Assembly: GCF_040954835.1 (NCBI RefSeq)
Contig: NC_090696.1
Span: 76,507,722 to 76,571,721, forward strand
Length of the DNA stretch: 64,000 nt
Reading direction: 5' to 3'
Source: Lepisosteus oculatus
Taxonomy: Eukaryota; Chordata; Actinopteri; Semionotiformes; Lepisosteidae
Both the position numbers and the translations under genes were made by a program. The notes under the pieces were generated by a model. It saw nothing but the letters and a program-made list of their open reading frames with translations, made no database searches and was not told where the DNA came from. Of the stretch, positions 25,337 to 36,792 are shown piece by piece; the stretch's first letter is position 1, and every line of letters begins with the position of its first letter.

Positions 25337-28300
25337 ATGGCAGAGTATTCGCGTGTAAAATCTACCAAATTGGTCCTGAAAGGCGTTAAGGATAAAAGGT
25401 GAGCTGGAGAGCCATACGGTGAAGTCACACTATTTGCAGGGGAGACTGGAGTCTTACCTGGAAAGCGTGCTTCTAAATTATTTGGTTGATGTTTTGCTAC
25501 GTAGGCCTCTTGCTTCTTACATTGATGAGATGATCCCTCGTATTTTCAGTCCAAGGAGTGCTCCTCGTCTGCAGTCTGTAGGCGTGCGGCAGTGAATCCA
25601 GCGTTATGAAATGTGGACAAACCCTTGTTTTTGCTGACCCGCTCCGGCTGTTCGCTGTAACGAACTATTCCCGGTGTGGGATCGTAGCTCTTCAGTTAAT
25701 AATAATAATAATAAACTTTATTTTATGCCACGACTTCTTGATTTTGTATGTCAACAAGCCAGCTCAAACCCCGGACTTTCCAATTGGCTTCCCTTCATTC
25801 GAACAACTCTGTCTGCAAATTGATCCTTCGGTGCACGATTGTCAGTGGCACCAATGTGTCTAAACTTCCCAAATTAATATTTTTTGCGCCTTATGGAAGA
25901 TGTTTGAATGGGATTAAAATGCATTTCGGTCTTTGCGCCTCGTGTACCTTTTGTTCATCTTATTCGGGCGATGAGAGTATGGCACACAAAACAGCAGACA
26001 CGGTAGAAGCAGATTCGTGGTACTGTGCCACTGTTTTCATTATTATTTTTAAATCGTTCATTATTCAGTACATCCCTTTTTGTTACTCTCGGTGTGAGAA
26101 CAAAGTTTTGAGAAAATGCTCTCGTAGGCATCGTAATCCCTCACTGACATGATGTTGAATCATCCCCACGGTGGAAATAAGAACTGTTTTTGGAAACTAA
26201 ATGGCGTCTTTCTATAAATGTAGTACATTAGCAACATTTTTGGGGGGTGTGGGGTCTTTTTTTGGTCCATATAGAGTGTCATTAAAGTGAATTGTGGAAT
26301 GGTAAATAAAAAAATAAAAGAGTCTCCTCACTCCCAAATACAGGAGTACAAATCGTGTGCATGCATTCTCACTTGAGGTGAATTATTTGCTAGATGCAGA
26401 CTGCACATCTCAATAGTTTAATTTTATGCTTATGTTTTTTTTTAATGTACTAAAAGTTGAAATAGTTGTTTCAGTAATCAAAGTGTAAGGTTTTCGTAAA
26501 CTAAATGAAATATTCGTTTGCTGTGAACGATACTGAGGGAAGGCATTGGGCAGCCTGCCGTGGGCGTGTAGTTTTTCTGTTTATGACATTTGTACAGTAA
26601 TTGTGCGTTTGTTTCAACTGCAGCAAGAAGAAACACAAAGACAAGAAGAGAAAGCGAGAGGATGAGAAGGAAAAAGATGACATTGTTGGTAAGACTGGTT
26701 GTAATGACAGCATGTTTGTAGATAAACAGTATAATAACTATTTCTGTATCTTTCAGGGTGGTAGTTAGATCTCGTAAATATATCACATAAGAAATTAATT
26801 ATTTTAAGACTTCCCTATTCAGCATCTTCAAAAGCCATTACTCTAACCTCTGATGTATTTCAAACTCTTTGTTTGCAGGAGGCTGGTGGGCCATCAGTAA
26901 CTTCGGAGAGATCACAGGATCAGTGGCCATTGAGATGGACAAGAACGCCTACATCCATGCCTTAGATACCGGGCTGTTTACTCTCGGCGCACCACATAAA
27001 GGTACAGAAAAACCTTCTTAGTTCAGAAAGTTTTTATGTCTTTATAAATTAACATCAATTTAAGCGTATGATAGAAGTGGAGCCTGAATGACTTCATTGG
27101 TCAGCACTGTTTTAGATACAGCTACTATATAATTATATGACGGGGAACAAATTCAGTACAAAAACAGATGAAGTGCTGTGCCTTCTTTCCCTTTTAACAC
27201 TTTCAGGCTGAAACCTGATAAACAAATATTTCTTTGCAGCTGTCAAAGAATATAAGGGCTTTTTAGACATATTTATTATTCTTTTTTCTAACGTTTAACT
27301 TTAAGGTCCACAACAATCTGAAACATGAATATGAAACAATCATGCTTAACTTGGGACCCTACAGTGTGTTTATTCAACTCCCAAGTGTTAGTTACAGATT
27401 TGAATGTGTGAAATTTAGTGTTTTGCCTGTGTATCCCTTTGAAGACTGAGCTGTGTTTTTTTTAATGATGTCTATAGAATGTAAGACGGTGTATAAGTGT
27501 CTTCTGTACCTGTCTTGCCATTTTCTTTCCTACCCTCATTAAGCTGCAGAAACAATACCAATGTGCTCGTTGCATCCCATAAGTCAGTACAAGAGATATG
27601 AGCTTTTCTCTTAGAGCACGTTTGTGTGTGTAGAAGCTGCTGAATTAATCTAACCCAGGATCGTTTTTTAATATTACCTCTTTTTTTTCCATTCTTTGGA
27701 ACTCAATAAAATGTACATTGCTCCTGTTCGTCTGTCAAAGAATATTAATTCTGCAATTTCTCAAATAAGACACCTTGTTGACAGGTTCTCTTTCTCAGAT
27801 TGAGCAAGAAAATGGGATGGCAGTAATTGTTTCTTTTGAATAAATAGGAGGTCTCTTTGGAGTGGTATTTCTGTCATATCCTGGCCTGTGGTTTACATTC
27901 ACTAATTTGCAGAATGTTATGAACTGTAAAGTTATAGAAGGTATTGCAGAATGCCACACAATTTTCAGCTCTATTGACTCTGAGAAACCTGGGCTCATAC
28001 ATGATTCCTTACTGTTCCCCATGATGAGTTTGCTGAGTTAAGCAGTTTGCTGTATTCTCTAAGCAGGCAGTATAATTGGTTTGTGTATTGGGAAGAACAC
28101 CATTACAAAAAAGGTTAACTTAAACATAGAATGCATTAAGTTTTGTATATAATCAATTTGCAATCAGAATTCATGCAATAGTAATAGGAAAAATAAACTG
28201 TTTTGCAGCCAGTGTGAATTCACATAGAATATGCCTAGTTTCAGCATGAGCTGTTAACAGCTTATTTCTAGAATATTTTATATTACAGCATTATAATAGT

Positions 28301-31300
28301 ATTTATGCAAATATACTTAATCTCTTTCTCTATTATTTCAGAATTTCAATGCATCACAATCTTACAGAGGCATAAAACAAATGCAGGCCTGTTACCGTCT
28401 GAAATGCACAATGGCTTGAAGTCTTAAATGTATCTGTCACTGTTAAAAGTGGCAGATGTGCAAATTCTGATTTTGATATGGTCATTTGAGGAATAAAATA
28501 AGCACTGTAGGTCAGCAGTGCTTTCTGCATTATTCAGCCCTGTGTACCTGTCAGGTTTAAAATTTTGCAGTAAAGTTGGACCAGCCTTTATTTCCAAAAT
28601 AGTAATGGTGTAACAAATAACAAATAAATAGTTTATTAAAATAAGTAGGAAGGAATAGAGAGGAAGACAACTCCCAAAACACAGGGATAGAGAAAAAGTC
28701 AACTTTAATTACTGCAGCTGTTGTAGAGGCCACATAACTGCCTTTCTCTGACTAATGTGTCGACACCTGGGACTGCTTGCTTCTGGTGTCCACCTGCAGT
28801 GCTGCTTTGTTCTCTCCTTCCCCGGCCAGTCATAGTTCACATGGCTGACGGTTCTGCTTTTAACCCCTTGCCTCCTGCACTGACACAGTAGGTGATTGAT
28901 GAAGACACAAAGACCAATGAAAGTCCAAGCTACAGAAATATAGCAGCGCTAAGACAGGCCATGGGCATTTACAAGACAAGCTGGCTCGTAAACGTGTCCT
29001 TTCACTGCCTCCCTGCATTCGCAGAGATGTTTTCCAGTACCTTGTTAGGTGCTTATCAATTAACTAATCATAAACACATAATGTCACACAGGCATGTAAT
29101 TAGAGAAATAATCGCTGCTTATGCATTTTAAAATGCTCACTGCTCATTAGTTCTCCAGGGTGGTTAGAGAGGATGACAAGTTGCGATCAGCACTTTTCAG
29201 TGACAGCCAACCAGCGGGGAATTTTGTTGCTGTGGTGATGATATCACTTTTAAAATCTGAAGTATTACCACGATTCACCGAATGTGCGTGTATTTATGCA
29301 GATACACTGAAAACTTTATTTTCTGTTTTACTTGGAAACCGGACCCGACTTCTTGCATGGACATTGCATCATTCATCATCACACTCTCAGGTAAGTACGG
29401 TTTAAGGTTTCGGCCTTCCCACGCAGGGATGTACTGGCAGTGGACGGAGTCAGGACCTTCTCAGCATTTTTAGCCCAGATTTCTAAGGCGTCCGTTTTCT
29501 TTTGCAGAGGATGAGGGTCCTCACCCGCCTGAGCAGTTCACAGCCATCAAGCTGTCGGATTCCAGGTGAGTTTAAACATGAGGAGAACGTTTTATTTATG
29601 TTTTCCTACAGATTGTTTTCACTTCCTCTAGCTCTGCCATTGCCGTCTGTTAAGGTGATGATAAGGGTTCCGTTTTTTTTTTTCCATGACTGTTTCCTCG
29701 GAAGAATGTCACGTGCCGGAATCACTGGTTTGCCCGTCGTTGCCCGAGTTTTTATTCTTTGTGTCTTTGTTCTCCGTGAGGATCGCCCTAAAATCGGGTT
29801 ACGGCAAGTACCTGGGGATCAACTCGGAGGGGCTTGTCGTGGGCCGCTCCGATGCCATCGGATCTCGGGAACAGTGGGAACCCGTCTTTCAGGATGTGAG
29901 TCGTTCCCCACAGCTTCCTTTCTTTTCGTTCTCCCACATGTTATCCCACTTTTTCTGAATGAAACGTATCCCAATGAAGCTGTTGGCAGACGAGGCAAAT
30001 GTTTGTAGGTCCCATGCAAATGCATGCCTGTTAGATTCAGATTCTATATCAGTAAGTGCTAGTCAAGTCCCCAGGTGATGAAGAGGATCCAAACCGAGTA
30101 TAAGAAAGCTTCCTCTGTCTGAATGTTACCCAGCACTTTCTTGCGTGCTGTGCATTTTCACAGGGCTGCGACAGCGGTGTTCAAAAAGACATTGATTGTC
30201 GTAGACGTAACTGCAGTGCCCTCTGAATACTTTCAGGGTGTCATAAACTGGCAGTATGCCTCCCTGGGTGCTGTTGCATCCAACTCAAGTTCAGGTTTGT
30301 TGTCAGACTTACCTGAGTACAATGAAATGCTTACTTGCGGGTTTTCCTCACGTGACAGATGACATAACGTCGAAAATGACACAACACATTGCTTCGCAAT
30401 TCTTAAATACAGGAACAGGGTTGCAACTATGAAATTGACCCGCATTTAGAAAGCAGTAGCAGTAGCAATTCAACGGTAGCAGTATTTTCGACTGATTCTC
30501 AGCAGCCGCGTCCAACGGCGCTATAAGGTTGCAGTGGTGCAGTTGAGAACAACTCCTCAACCCAAATTGCAGTCCAAAGGGTGTGAGATTCAAGCAGAAA
30601 AGCCCAGTGGTTCCAGGTGTGACGCACCTGCAGGATGCTGGCCGCAGGATGTGAAGACCCACGGTATAAGTATTCATCTTTGCCAGGCAGCCACTGGAGT
30701 CAAGCGCGCACAGAATCTGACTATTAGCACTTGAAGCAGTGCTTGAAACTGCCTGTGCGTCAAGGCAGATCAGTTCACTGTCTTCACCACTGTTGTCATC
30801 CTATTATTAAGCTCTGACTTTGAAATCTTGGAACAAAGACTTTCATCATGATTAATATAATGAAGATTGACCATTGGGGGGGGGGCATTTTGATCCCAAA
30901 GTCCTCGACGATCTTTACAAATCCCTTCCGTTTTCAAACTACAGGAGAGGCACCTTTAGTTGTTGACAAACCTCAGTGTGTCATTTGCATCCACGCTGTC
31001 ATCAGTCACTAAGCACGAAATGCCACTGCTCCGGTGTTTATTGATGTTTTCTGCCGCTTTGCTTATACGTCTCTCCACTGATCGAGCCTCGGAAATGTGT
31101 CTTGACGTGACGGTGATGTTGCCCTTAATGAGTGTCTGTGCTTGTTTGCTCAGTGAGCGGTAGTAGATGCTTTTCTTGTGCTTCCGTGTTTTATTACAGG
31201 GAAAAATGGCACTGATGGCTGCGAATAGCTGTTTTGTTTCTTACAATGACGAAGGCGATATAGTAGCGAAAAACAAGGCCGCAGGAGAAGGTGAGATGAT

Positions 31301-33727
31301 CAAGGTAAGAACATAAGAATAAGAGAGAGGTTGCAAATATGAGGGGGTCGGTTCAGCCCATTTACTCCAGTAGCTGTTTGATAATTAAAGTTTAAACACA
31401 GGATCTTATTCAGCTTTTTTGGGGAAGAGCCGATAATTGTCTGCTTGGCCGGGAGCTTTGTTCCACTCTTCGTGGGAAGCAGGGCTTACTCTTCCCTATA
31501 CTAAATGCTCTGCCTCTTGACTTCCGCTAGTATCCCTGGCCACTTGTGTTGTAAAGTGGGACTTAAAAAGGCTTTAAAGGTCAACTCAAGATTTAAGGTC
31601 TGCAGCATTCTTACGATACTTTTTTCCCTTGCTAGCCTTGAACTTTGAAGTTTGCAAATTGCTCTAAAAACTCATTTCTTTCTTTAAGTTCCGATCGTGT
31701 GCAGAACGGGAAACCACAAAGAAAGAAGACATTGCAGATGAAGACAGAGGAAATGTCAAGCACTGTGAGATCAATTACGTGTATGTATTTCATTTTAATC
31801 AGCATTTAAGGACATAAAATGTGCCTTTCATTGATGTATGGATTCACTTCCTCAGAATCACAGTGTGCTTTAGGTGCAGGAGGCTGCTGCACTGCAGATA
31901 CTGTAGAGAAGTTCAGATTACTAAGCTTAATTAACCTCCTAGAGCAGGAGTGATTAAATCTGGGTCCCTTGCTAAATTTCCTATTCAGACTTTGTCAAAG
32001 TGTCCTCCTGTTGCCCATGTTGGGACATTGGCTTTGGATTTCCAAAACGGAAAAGTGCAGCCTACTGCTCCATCCGCGACAGTACTTATAATGTCCAGCG
32101 CTCCAAGGCAGGACCTACAAGGGCAGTATTTTTAAGGGTCCGTCTTCTAAAACGGAGCTGATTTTTTTTAAGGTATCTCCCAGTCAAGTACTGACCAGGT
32201 ACTTAGCTTCCACAATATATTAAGACCCAGCTTCAAGTTAGTATAGCCAATGGCAAATCTCTACATCAATCTTATATGGAATGTCCGTCCATCCATTTTC
32301 ACTCCTCTTTTCCTGGTGAGGGTCACGGTTATATGGATTATATCTCATTAAATTAGTTTTTAATGAATTGTATTCCAGTGAAGCTGTTGGCAGACAAGGT
32401 CAATGTTTGTAGGTTCCATGCAAATGCATTCCCGTTAGATTCAGATCTGAACTGCTCTCTATTTTCTTAAACTGGGTATTGAGTTGTCTTATATATGTGA
32501 TAGATTCTATATCAATAAGTGTCAGTCAAGTCCCTGAGAAATGATGAGAATCTACAGTGAATATAATAAGAAAGCTTCCTCTGCCTGAATACGTCATGCT
32601 TACCAGAAACCAGAGTGCGATGAGAGCAGGAGCCCAGAAGCCTGATAGCAAAATCAGGATCAGGCTTAATTTTAATATCAAGTGCATCTGTCACCAGTGA
32701 AGAACGACATGCCATTAGGGAGCTGAGAGGTCATTGATTTTCTCAATTTTCTAAACTGCAGCCATTTCACACCTGCAAGGATCTGACATCCTAAATCATG
32801 GCTTGTATATGTAGATGATGGACTGAGGAGCACATAAATCTATATCGTAACGGTGGATTGATGGGCCATTGAAGCTTAACTGCAAGGCGCAAGATGAAAT
32901 GCCACTGCAGTCCACTGTTTATGGATCATTAATTGCCAGACAGTAAAGATGAAGCTTTCTGCGTGCCATTGTTTTCTTCTAAGAAAACCTGTAACGCTTC
33001 CCTCACTTTTCAAGGTGTCGGGCAGAAGCAGAAATAAGTATGGAAACTGTTTTTTTCTTGCCTTCCTGCTAAAAGAGTCCCAACAAAGAGTAGAACAACA
33101 AATTCAGTTTTTCCCCACGTTTCATTCATCTTGTTTGCATTGAAGGGAAATACTTATTGAATATGTTTTTTTTTTTTGCTTTTGACTTCTAAAGGATTGC
33201 TTTGGCTACCTTCGAAGTCTGTGTGGTCAGGTGTATTTAATGTTGGACCCTTCGTTGATGAATTTGCATTATTTAATCTTTCTAAATGGTTTGTTTTAAA
33301 AATACATGGATCAAACTTGTTTTCAGAAAGAAGTTCCAGAGCTTCCAAGATCGCAAGCTGAGGGTCAACAGTGATGACAGCAGTTCGCTGAAGAAAGCCA
33401 GAGAGGAAGGAAATTTTCATGAAACTTTATTAGATCGGTATGAAGATTAAAACATCTTTTTTCCTCTGAATGCAACAGTCAGTCCGGCAGCTATAGAACT
33501 GTGCAATCTTAATATTAAACTCTCCTAATTTTCAGTACAATTTTGTTCAGTTTATATCAAAACAGGTCTTAAACTGAAGGAAATTATCCAGAAAACAAAA
33601 CTGTCTTTTGGCTCTTAACACAAACTTTGTTTCTAATTGTTAAAATCTTGATGCCCGTGTAATAACCAAACATCCTTCTGTCTGTTACAGGAGAGCCAAG
33701 ATGAAGGCAGACAGATACTGCAAATGA
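25337..33727 (+). CDS. FRG1: FRG1 protein, complete, nine coding exons
   Basis: Encodes a 255-residue homologue of human FRG1 (258 residues), a nuclear and nucleolar protein found in spliceosomal complexes that also binds F-actin. Coding exons: 25337-25398, 26624-26688, 26879-27001, 29508-29565, 29781-29895, 31200-31304, 31689-31780, 33327-33437, 33691-33727. Their sum is 768 nt, an exact multiple of three, and the phases agree at every junction. The start is the ATG opening [16 protein letters not shown], which matches the human N-terminus. Exon 2 carries a basic nuclear-localisation stretch ([12 protein letters not shown]). Exons 3-6 encode the fascin-like beta-trefoil, with [21 protein letters not shown] and REQWEPVFQ recognisable. 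Exons 8-9 end in [18 protein letters not shown]. The nine-exon layout matches human. Oddities: exon 5 uses a GAG acceptor, and a repeat begins right after exon 6. Family roles are from established knowledge; exon limits are read directly. Confidence 0.96.
25697..25715 (+). repeat. (AAT)n microsatellite in FRG1 intron 1
   Basis: About six AAT units, a simple repeat of no evident function. Confidence 0.75.
29951..30125 (+). repeat. Dispersed repeat, copy 1 (FRG1 intron 5)
   Basis: GAAGCTGTTGGCAGACGAGG, TGTTTGTAGGTCCCATGCAA, TTCTATATCAGTAAGTG and AAGAAAGCTTCCTCTGTCTG recur with about 85 percent identity at 32365-32600 in intron 7. This copy lacks about 80 bases present in the other between the two GATTC motifs. 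The family is not recognised. Confidence 0.7.
31307..31500 (+). repeat. Same dispersed repeat family, copy starting at the FRG1 exon 6 donor
   Basis: AAGAACATAAGAATAAGAGA, then GGTTCAGCCCATTTACTCCA and GGGAGCTTTGTTCCACTCTT, match the 5' end of the family (AAGAACATAAGAAAG...GGCCCATC...GCTTGTTCCAGACT). The first matching base follows directly after the GT of the FRG1 exon 6 splice donor at 31305-31306. Confidence 0.5.
32285..32342 (-). mobile_element. Short L2/Maui-like LINE tail in FRG1 intron 7
   Basis: GTCCGTCCATCCATTTTCAC followed by TTTTCCTGGTGAGGGTCACG is the antisense tail of the same LINE family. Only about 55 bases are recognisable. Confidence 0.4.
32365..32600 (+). repeat. Dispersed repeat, copy 2 (FRG1 intron 7)
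   Basis: Longer partner of the repeat at 29951-30125, same orientation, about 2.4 kb apart. It contains an extra internal segment (about 32441-32500, including GAACTGCTCTCTATTTTC) absent from the first copy. Confidence 0.7.
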
Positions 33728-34253
33728 AGATAGAAGAAACAGATCTTTTTTTCTTTTTTACATTGAGTGTTGTAATTTTGTTAACAATTTGAAGTTCACT
33801 CTGATGAAAATTTAAAATTAAATTTAATGTTTTATAAGAAAAGGGTTATTTTCTGTGTTTTGTTTTTAGTTTTTAAGTTATTAAAAGAAAATGTTCAGAT
33901 ATCTGAGAGATGTGTATTATTTAAATATTTATTTAGTATTATATTGGCTGGATATGTTCAAGTATTTTCAATTATATTTTTATGTAATGTTAAAGAAAAA
34001 AAGCATCATATTTGTCACCTTGCGTGTCATGGATATGTTAAGTATAATAATTTAAACTAATCTTATTAAATTCAAAATCTAGCACATATTACATATTTAA
34101 TAATTACTTGTTTTAAAGAAATGTATTAAAAGCATTTTTAACTGTTGAAGGTATTTGTAGAAATAATTAACAAGCTTAAAACAGCCAGTACAAAATGTAG
34201 TGTCAGAAATGATTTTCTGTTTTCTGTGCGTGGTGAAAATTTTAACTAGTGGA

Positions 34254-34259
34254 AATAAA
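34254..34259 (+). terminator. Candidate FRG1 polyadenylation signal (AATAAA)
   Basis: This is a canonical AATAAA 527 bases after the FRG1 stop codon, at the end of an AT-rich stretch that would be the 3' UTR. It is followed within 30 bases by a GT-rich patch. Use of this site is inferred; no transcript evidence is available here. Confidence 0.45.
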
Positions 34260-35059
34260 AAGCGATCACTATATGTCTTACAGGTCGGCTTCTAGAACCC
34301 AGCTTTTTATTTTACAAATGGTAATTCATGCATTTTCTAAGCACTTATTCTAAATCAGGGTCTCGACCACAAAAGGTAATAATATACCTTATTAATGCAG
34401 TGCTCAGGAGAAACAGGAGCGCACCATCACACGTCGATTTCTCTTTCTCTTTGCTCTATAAGTAACCTGCAGTCTAAAACTAATTTAATGGCATGGTTTT
34501 AAATGTCTGGAAGTGATGATTAGCTTGAGTTTAATGAGCCAGTGTCTATTCTGGAAGTAAAACCATCTATCTCTGCCTCCTGCAGCTTACAGTAAGACCG
34601 TCTCTGCTGCAGGTCGCTAGATCCACAGCACATCAACGCGTCTCTCGCTGACATTTGTTTGAACTTTCGCTCCTCCGCCCTCGCGTCCCATTTAACCGCA
34701 CTGTTACCCCCTTTTCAAGCGTAGAGCAGCAAATTGCTTTACTGTTACAGCAATTTAATAAGTGCTGTAACGAATTCAAACTTTTGTCATGGTAAGGATT
34801 TAAAAAAAAATAAATTAACCATGAAGAAGTGCATTTTAAGCCTCACAGGTGTCTGACAGGAGATAAGCATTTGCTTTCAGTAGCTTTGCATTTGCTTTTT
34901 ATGCATTGCATGGCAGCCACTATTTTTTCTGGAAGGTAAAGTCTGTCCGGCTTTTCATTCTTTTCCTACCTTGTCTATTCAGCTTTATATTTATGTGTGC
35001 CTGGTGGAAGGCAGCTTCTGTATGCCACAATCGAGTTTCAAACTAGAAATCACTCCGTT

Positions 35060-35230
35060 TGTGTTGCAGACAAGTAGTGTGGAGGTCAGCACTGCTCTCT
35101 CGCGGGTCTTGGATCTCCGCTTCCGTTCTGCCCTGGGGCACGTTTCGTCTGGACTGTGCATGCTCTCCCCCAGTCTTCCCGGGTTTCCTGCCGGTGCTCC
35201 ACAGTCCAGAGACTTGCTCTGTTTGTCCTG
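35060..35230 (+). mobile_element. Probable L2-like LINE fragment upstream of ASAH1
   Basis: GTGCATGCTCTCCCCCAGTC, GGGTTTCCTGCCGGTGCTCC and ACAGTCCAGAGACTTGCT resemble the conserved GCATGTTCTCCCCGTGTT...GGGTTTCCTCCGGGTGCTCC...CAGTCCAAAGACATGC region of vertebrate L2-type repeats. High GC makes it open in several frames, but none is gene-like. Confidence 0.45.
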
Positions 35231-35794
35231 CGGTAGACTCGTCCAGTCCAGGTTCTCCCCAGGCTGCCCTATCCGCCGGCTCAGGCTCAAATTGCATTGA
35301 TTTAGGGGTGTAAATAACTGCGGGATTGTAGGCATATTTGGCATATTGTGTCTTGAGTTAACTTGACCACCTTAATGATATCATTTAATGATCAACACTG
35401 TGCAGTAAGCATAGATGGGGCATTTATAAAACATAAGTGCCAGCCTATGTTTCCCCCGTTCACGGTGAACGTTTGCCTCAGGATTGTGTGGTGCTCTTTT
35501 TTATTCAGTATATGTTTTGCCGTTATACAAATCAGAACACAAAAATGAAATCGTTTTCACTGAACGTCTGCTCGATCCGACCTAGCAGTGACTTGACTCA
35601 GTCCAGGACCCCGAGAGTCCGCAGGCCGCCGCTCGTACCTGCGATCTCATCCTGTCAGTCACTGCCCGGACCCTGCGTGACCACAGCTGAGGATGGGGAC
35701 GCAGATCAACCCGAAAGCCTCTACCTGCGCCAGTCCGCTGCCCAAACACCAGCTCTCAGTGGGGAGGAGAACTGAGTGATGAAGCCAGTTCAGC

Positions 35795-36131
35795 GATGGG
35801 GTTTATTAGGAGACCACTGTTAAGGGCAGGGGGAAATTTGGCCAGGACACCGGGGTTACACCCCTACTCTTTTCGAGAAACGCCCTGTGATTTTTAATGA
35901 CCACTGAGAATCAGGACCTCGGTTTTACGTCTCATCCGAAGGACGTCGCCTTTTTTTACAGTAGAGTGTCCCCGTCACTATACTGGGGCTTTAGGACCCA
36001 CACAGACCGCAGGGTGAGCGCCCCTTGCTGGCCCCACTAATACCTCTTCCAGCAGCTGCCTCAGCTTTCCCAGGAGTCTCTTATCCAGGTACTGGCCAGG
36101 CTCACCCCTGCTGAGCTTCAGTGGACTGATC
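35795..36131 (-). mobile_element. 5S rRNA-derived SINE (SINE3-like), upstream of ASAH1
   Basis: Read on the minus strand, CTCAGCAGGGGTGAGCCTGG and CCAGTACCTGGATAAGAGAC match the internal promoter part of 5S rRNA (AAGCTAAGCAGGGTCGGGCCTGGTTAGTACTTGGATGGGAGAC-type). They are followed by the well-known tail of fish 5S-SINEs, including the plus-strand CGTCTCATCCGAAGGACG and CAGGACACCGGGGTTACACC. The very 5' part of the 5S-like head is missing. It is the best preserved repeat in the window and ends about 660 bases before the ASAH1 start codon. Confidence 0.8.
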
Positions 36132-36470
36132 GTTAAAACGTTCAATTCAAACGAAGCGGCCCGAGCATCTCTCAATCGGGCACTTGTAGCGGCAGATATT
36201 CCCTCTTCCCAGAAGAGGGCACCTGAGCTAACTGGAGTTACTAGCTGCAGTAGGCAACATCTCAGCTATGTTTTGTGTTGTAGATCAGCGATCATGAAAC
36301 TCGGGGAACTCAAACCGAATCAATATATCGGACAATCGAGAAAAAAAAACAGTTGTTTTTTTTTTTTAAATCAGATTCGCCCGTTCTCACGCCCTTGATT
36401 TCATAACTATCAGATCAGCACCCAGCTTGCAGACAACAGCTCTTCACTTCCTCATCAGGAAAACACAGCA

Positions 36471-36476
36471 CACGTG
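36471..36476 (+). promoter_or_regulatory. CACGTG E-box upstream of ASAH1
   Basis: This is a palindromic CACGTG core in the context GCACACGTGCACC, 317 bases upstream of the ASAH1 start codon. Lysosomal genes are commonly activated by TFEB-family factors through E-boxes of the CLEAR type (GTCACGTGAC); the flanks here match that only partly. Regulatory use is inferred. Confidence 0.3.
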
Positions 36477-36536
36477 CACCTGTTTATCCGTCTGCGGGCG
36501 GGGGGATACGTGGAATGGGGAAAAGTGTTTTTTTTT

Positions 36537-36560
36537 TAACCCACGAAACGTCGTGGGTTA
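36537..36560. repeat. Perfect 10-bp inverted repeat with 4-base loop, ASAH1 upstream region
   Basis: The sequence TAACCCACGA, then AACG, then TCGTGGGTTA, is read directly at 36537-36560, about 230 bases before the ASAH1 start. It could fold into a hairpin in the 5' UTR or act as a symmetric protein-binding site. Nothing identifies which. Confidence 0.6.
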
Positions 36561-36792
36561 ACTCGTGCGTGGCCTCTGTGCATAACATCACAAGACTTCA
36601 GATACTTAAAATTGTGCACCAGGGTGCGGATCTAGGCGAATCCCCAGCGGGTGAGATTCTGGTACCCCCCCTCCGCCGACTTGGTACAGCCTGCGACGCC
36701 TGTCACGAGGAGGCAGGGCACTTCCTGGTCTCAGCGCCCTGGGCAACAGCAGCAGCTGAGCTGAGCTGAGCTGGGCAGAGGCTGTATCGGAC

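Larger units (their letters stand above)
34260..36792. other. FRG1-ASAH1 intergenic region
   Basis: About 2.5 kb holding the end of the FRG1 transcript, a probable L2-like fragment (35060-35230), a well-preserved 5S-derived SINE (35795-36131), a CTCF-like motif at 36209-36222, an E-box and a perfect small palindrome before ASAH1. The last 300 bases are GC-rich and probably include the ASAH1 promoter and 5' UTR. No further gene is seen. Confidence 0.6.

Noticed and set aside
24946-25428. 160-codon minus-strand open frame across FRG1 exon 1
   Set aside because: It is antisense to a verified exon and its upstream region, has no family resemblance, and shares the locus with plus-strand open frames.
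29502-30008. 168-codon open frame over FRG1 exons 4 and 5
   Set aside because: It runs through intron 4 and reads the exons in a frame other than the conserved FRG1 frame, so it is an accident of the spliced gene.
34971-35344. Several overlapping open frames of 80-117 codons on both strands
   Set aside because: High GC in a probable L2-like repeat lowers stop frequency in all frames; none looks like a protein and none has splice partners.
35437-35775. 112-codon plus-strand frame upstream of ASAH1
   Set aside because: It is proline- and serine-rich from GC bias, lies next to a 5S-derived SINE, and has no known resemblance.
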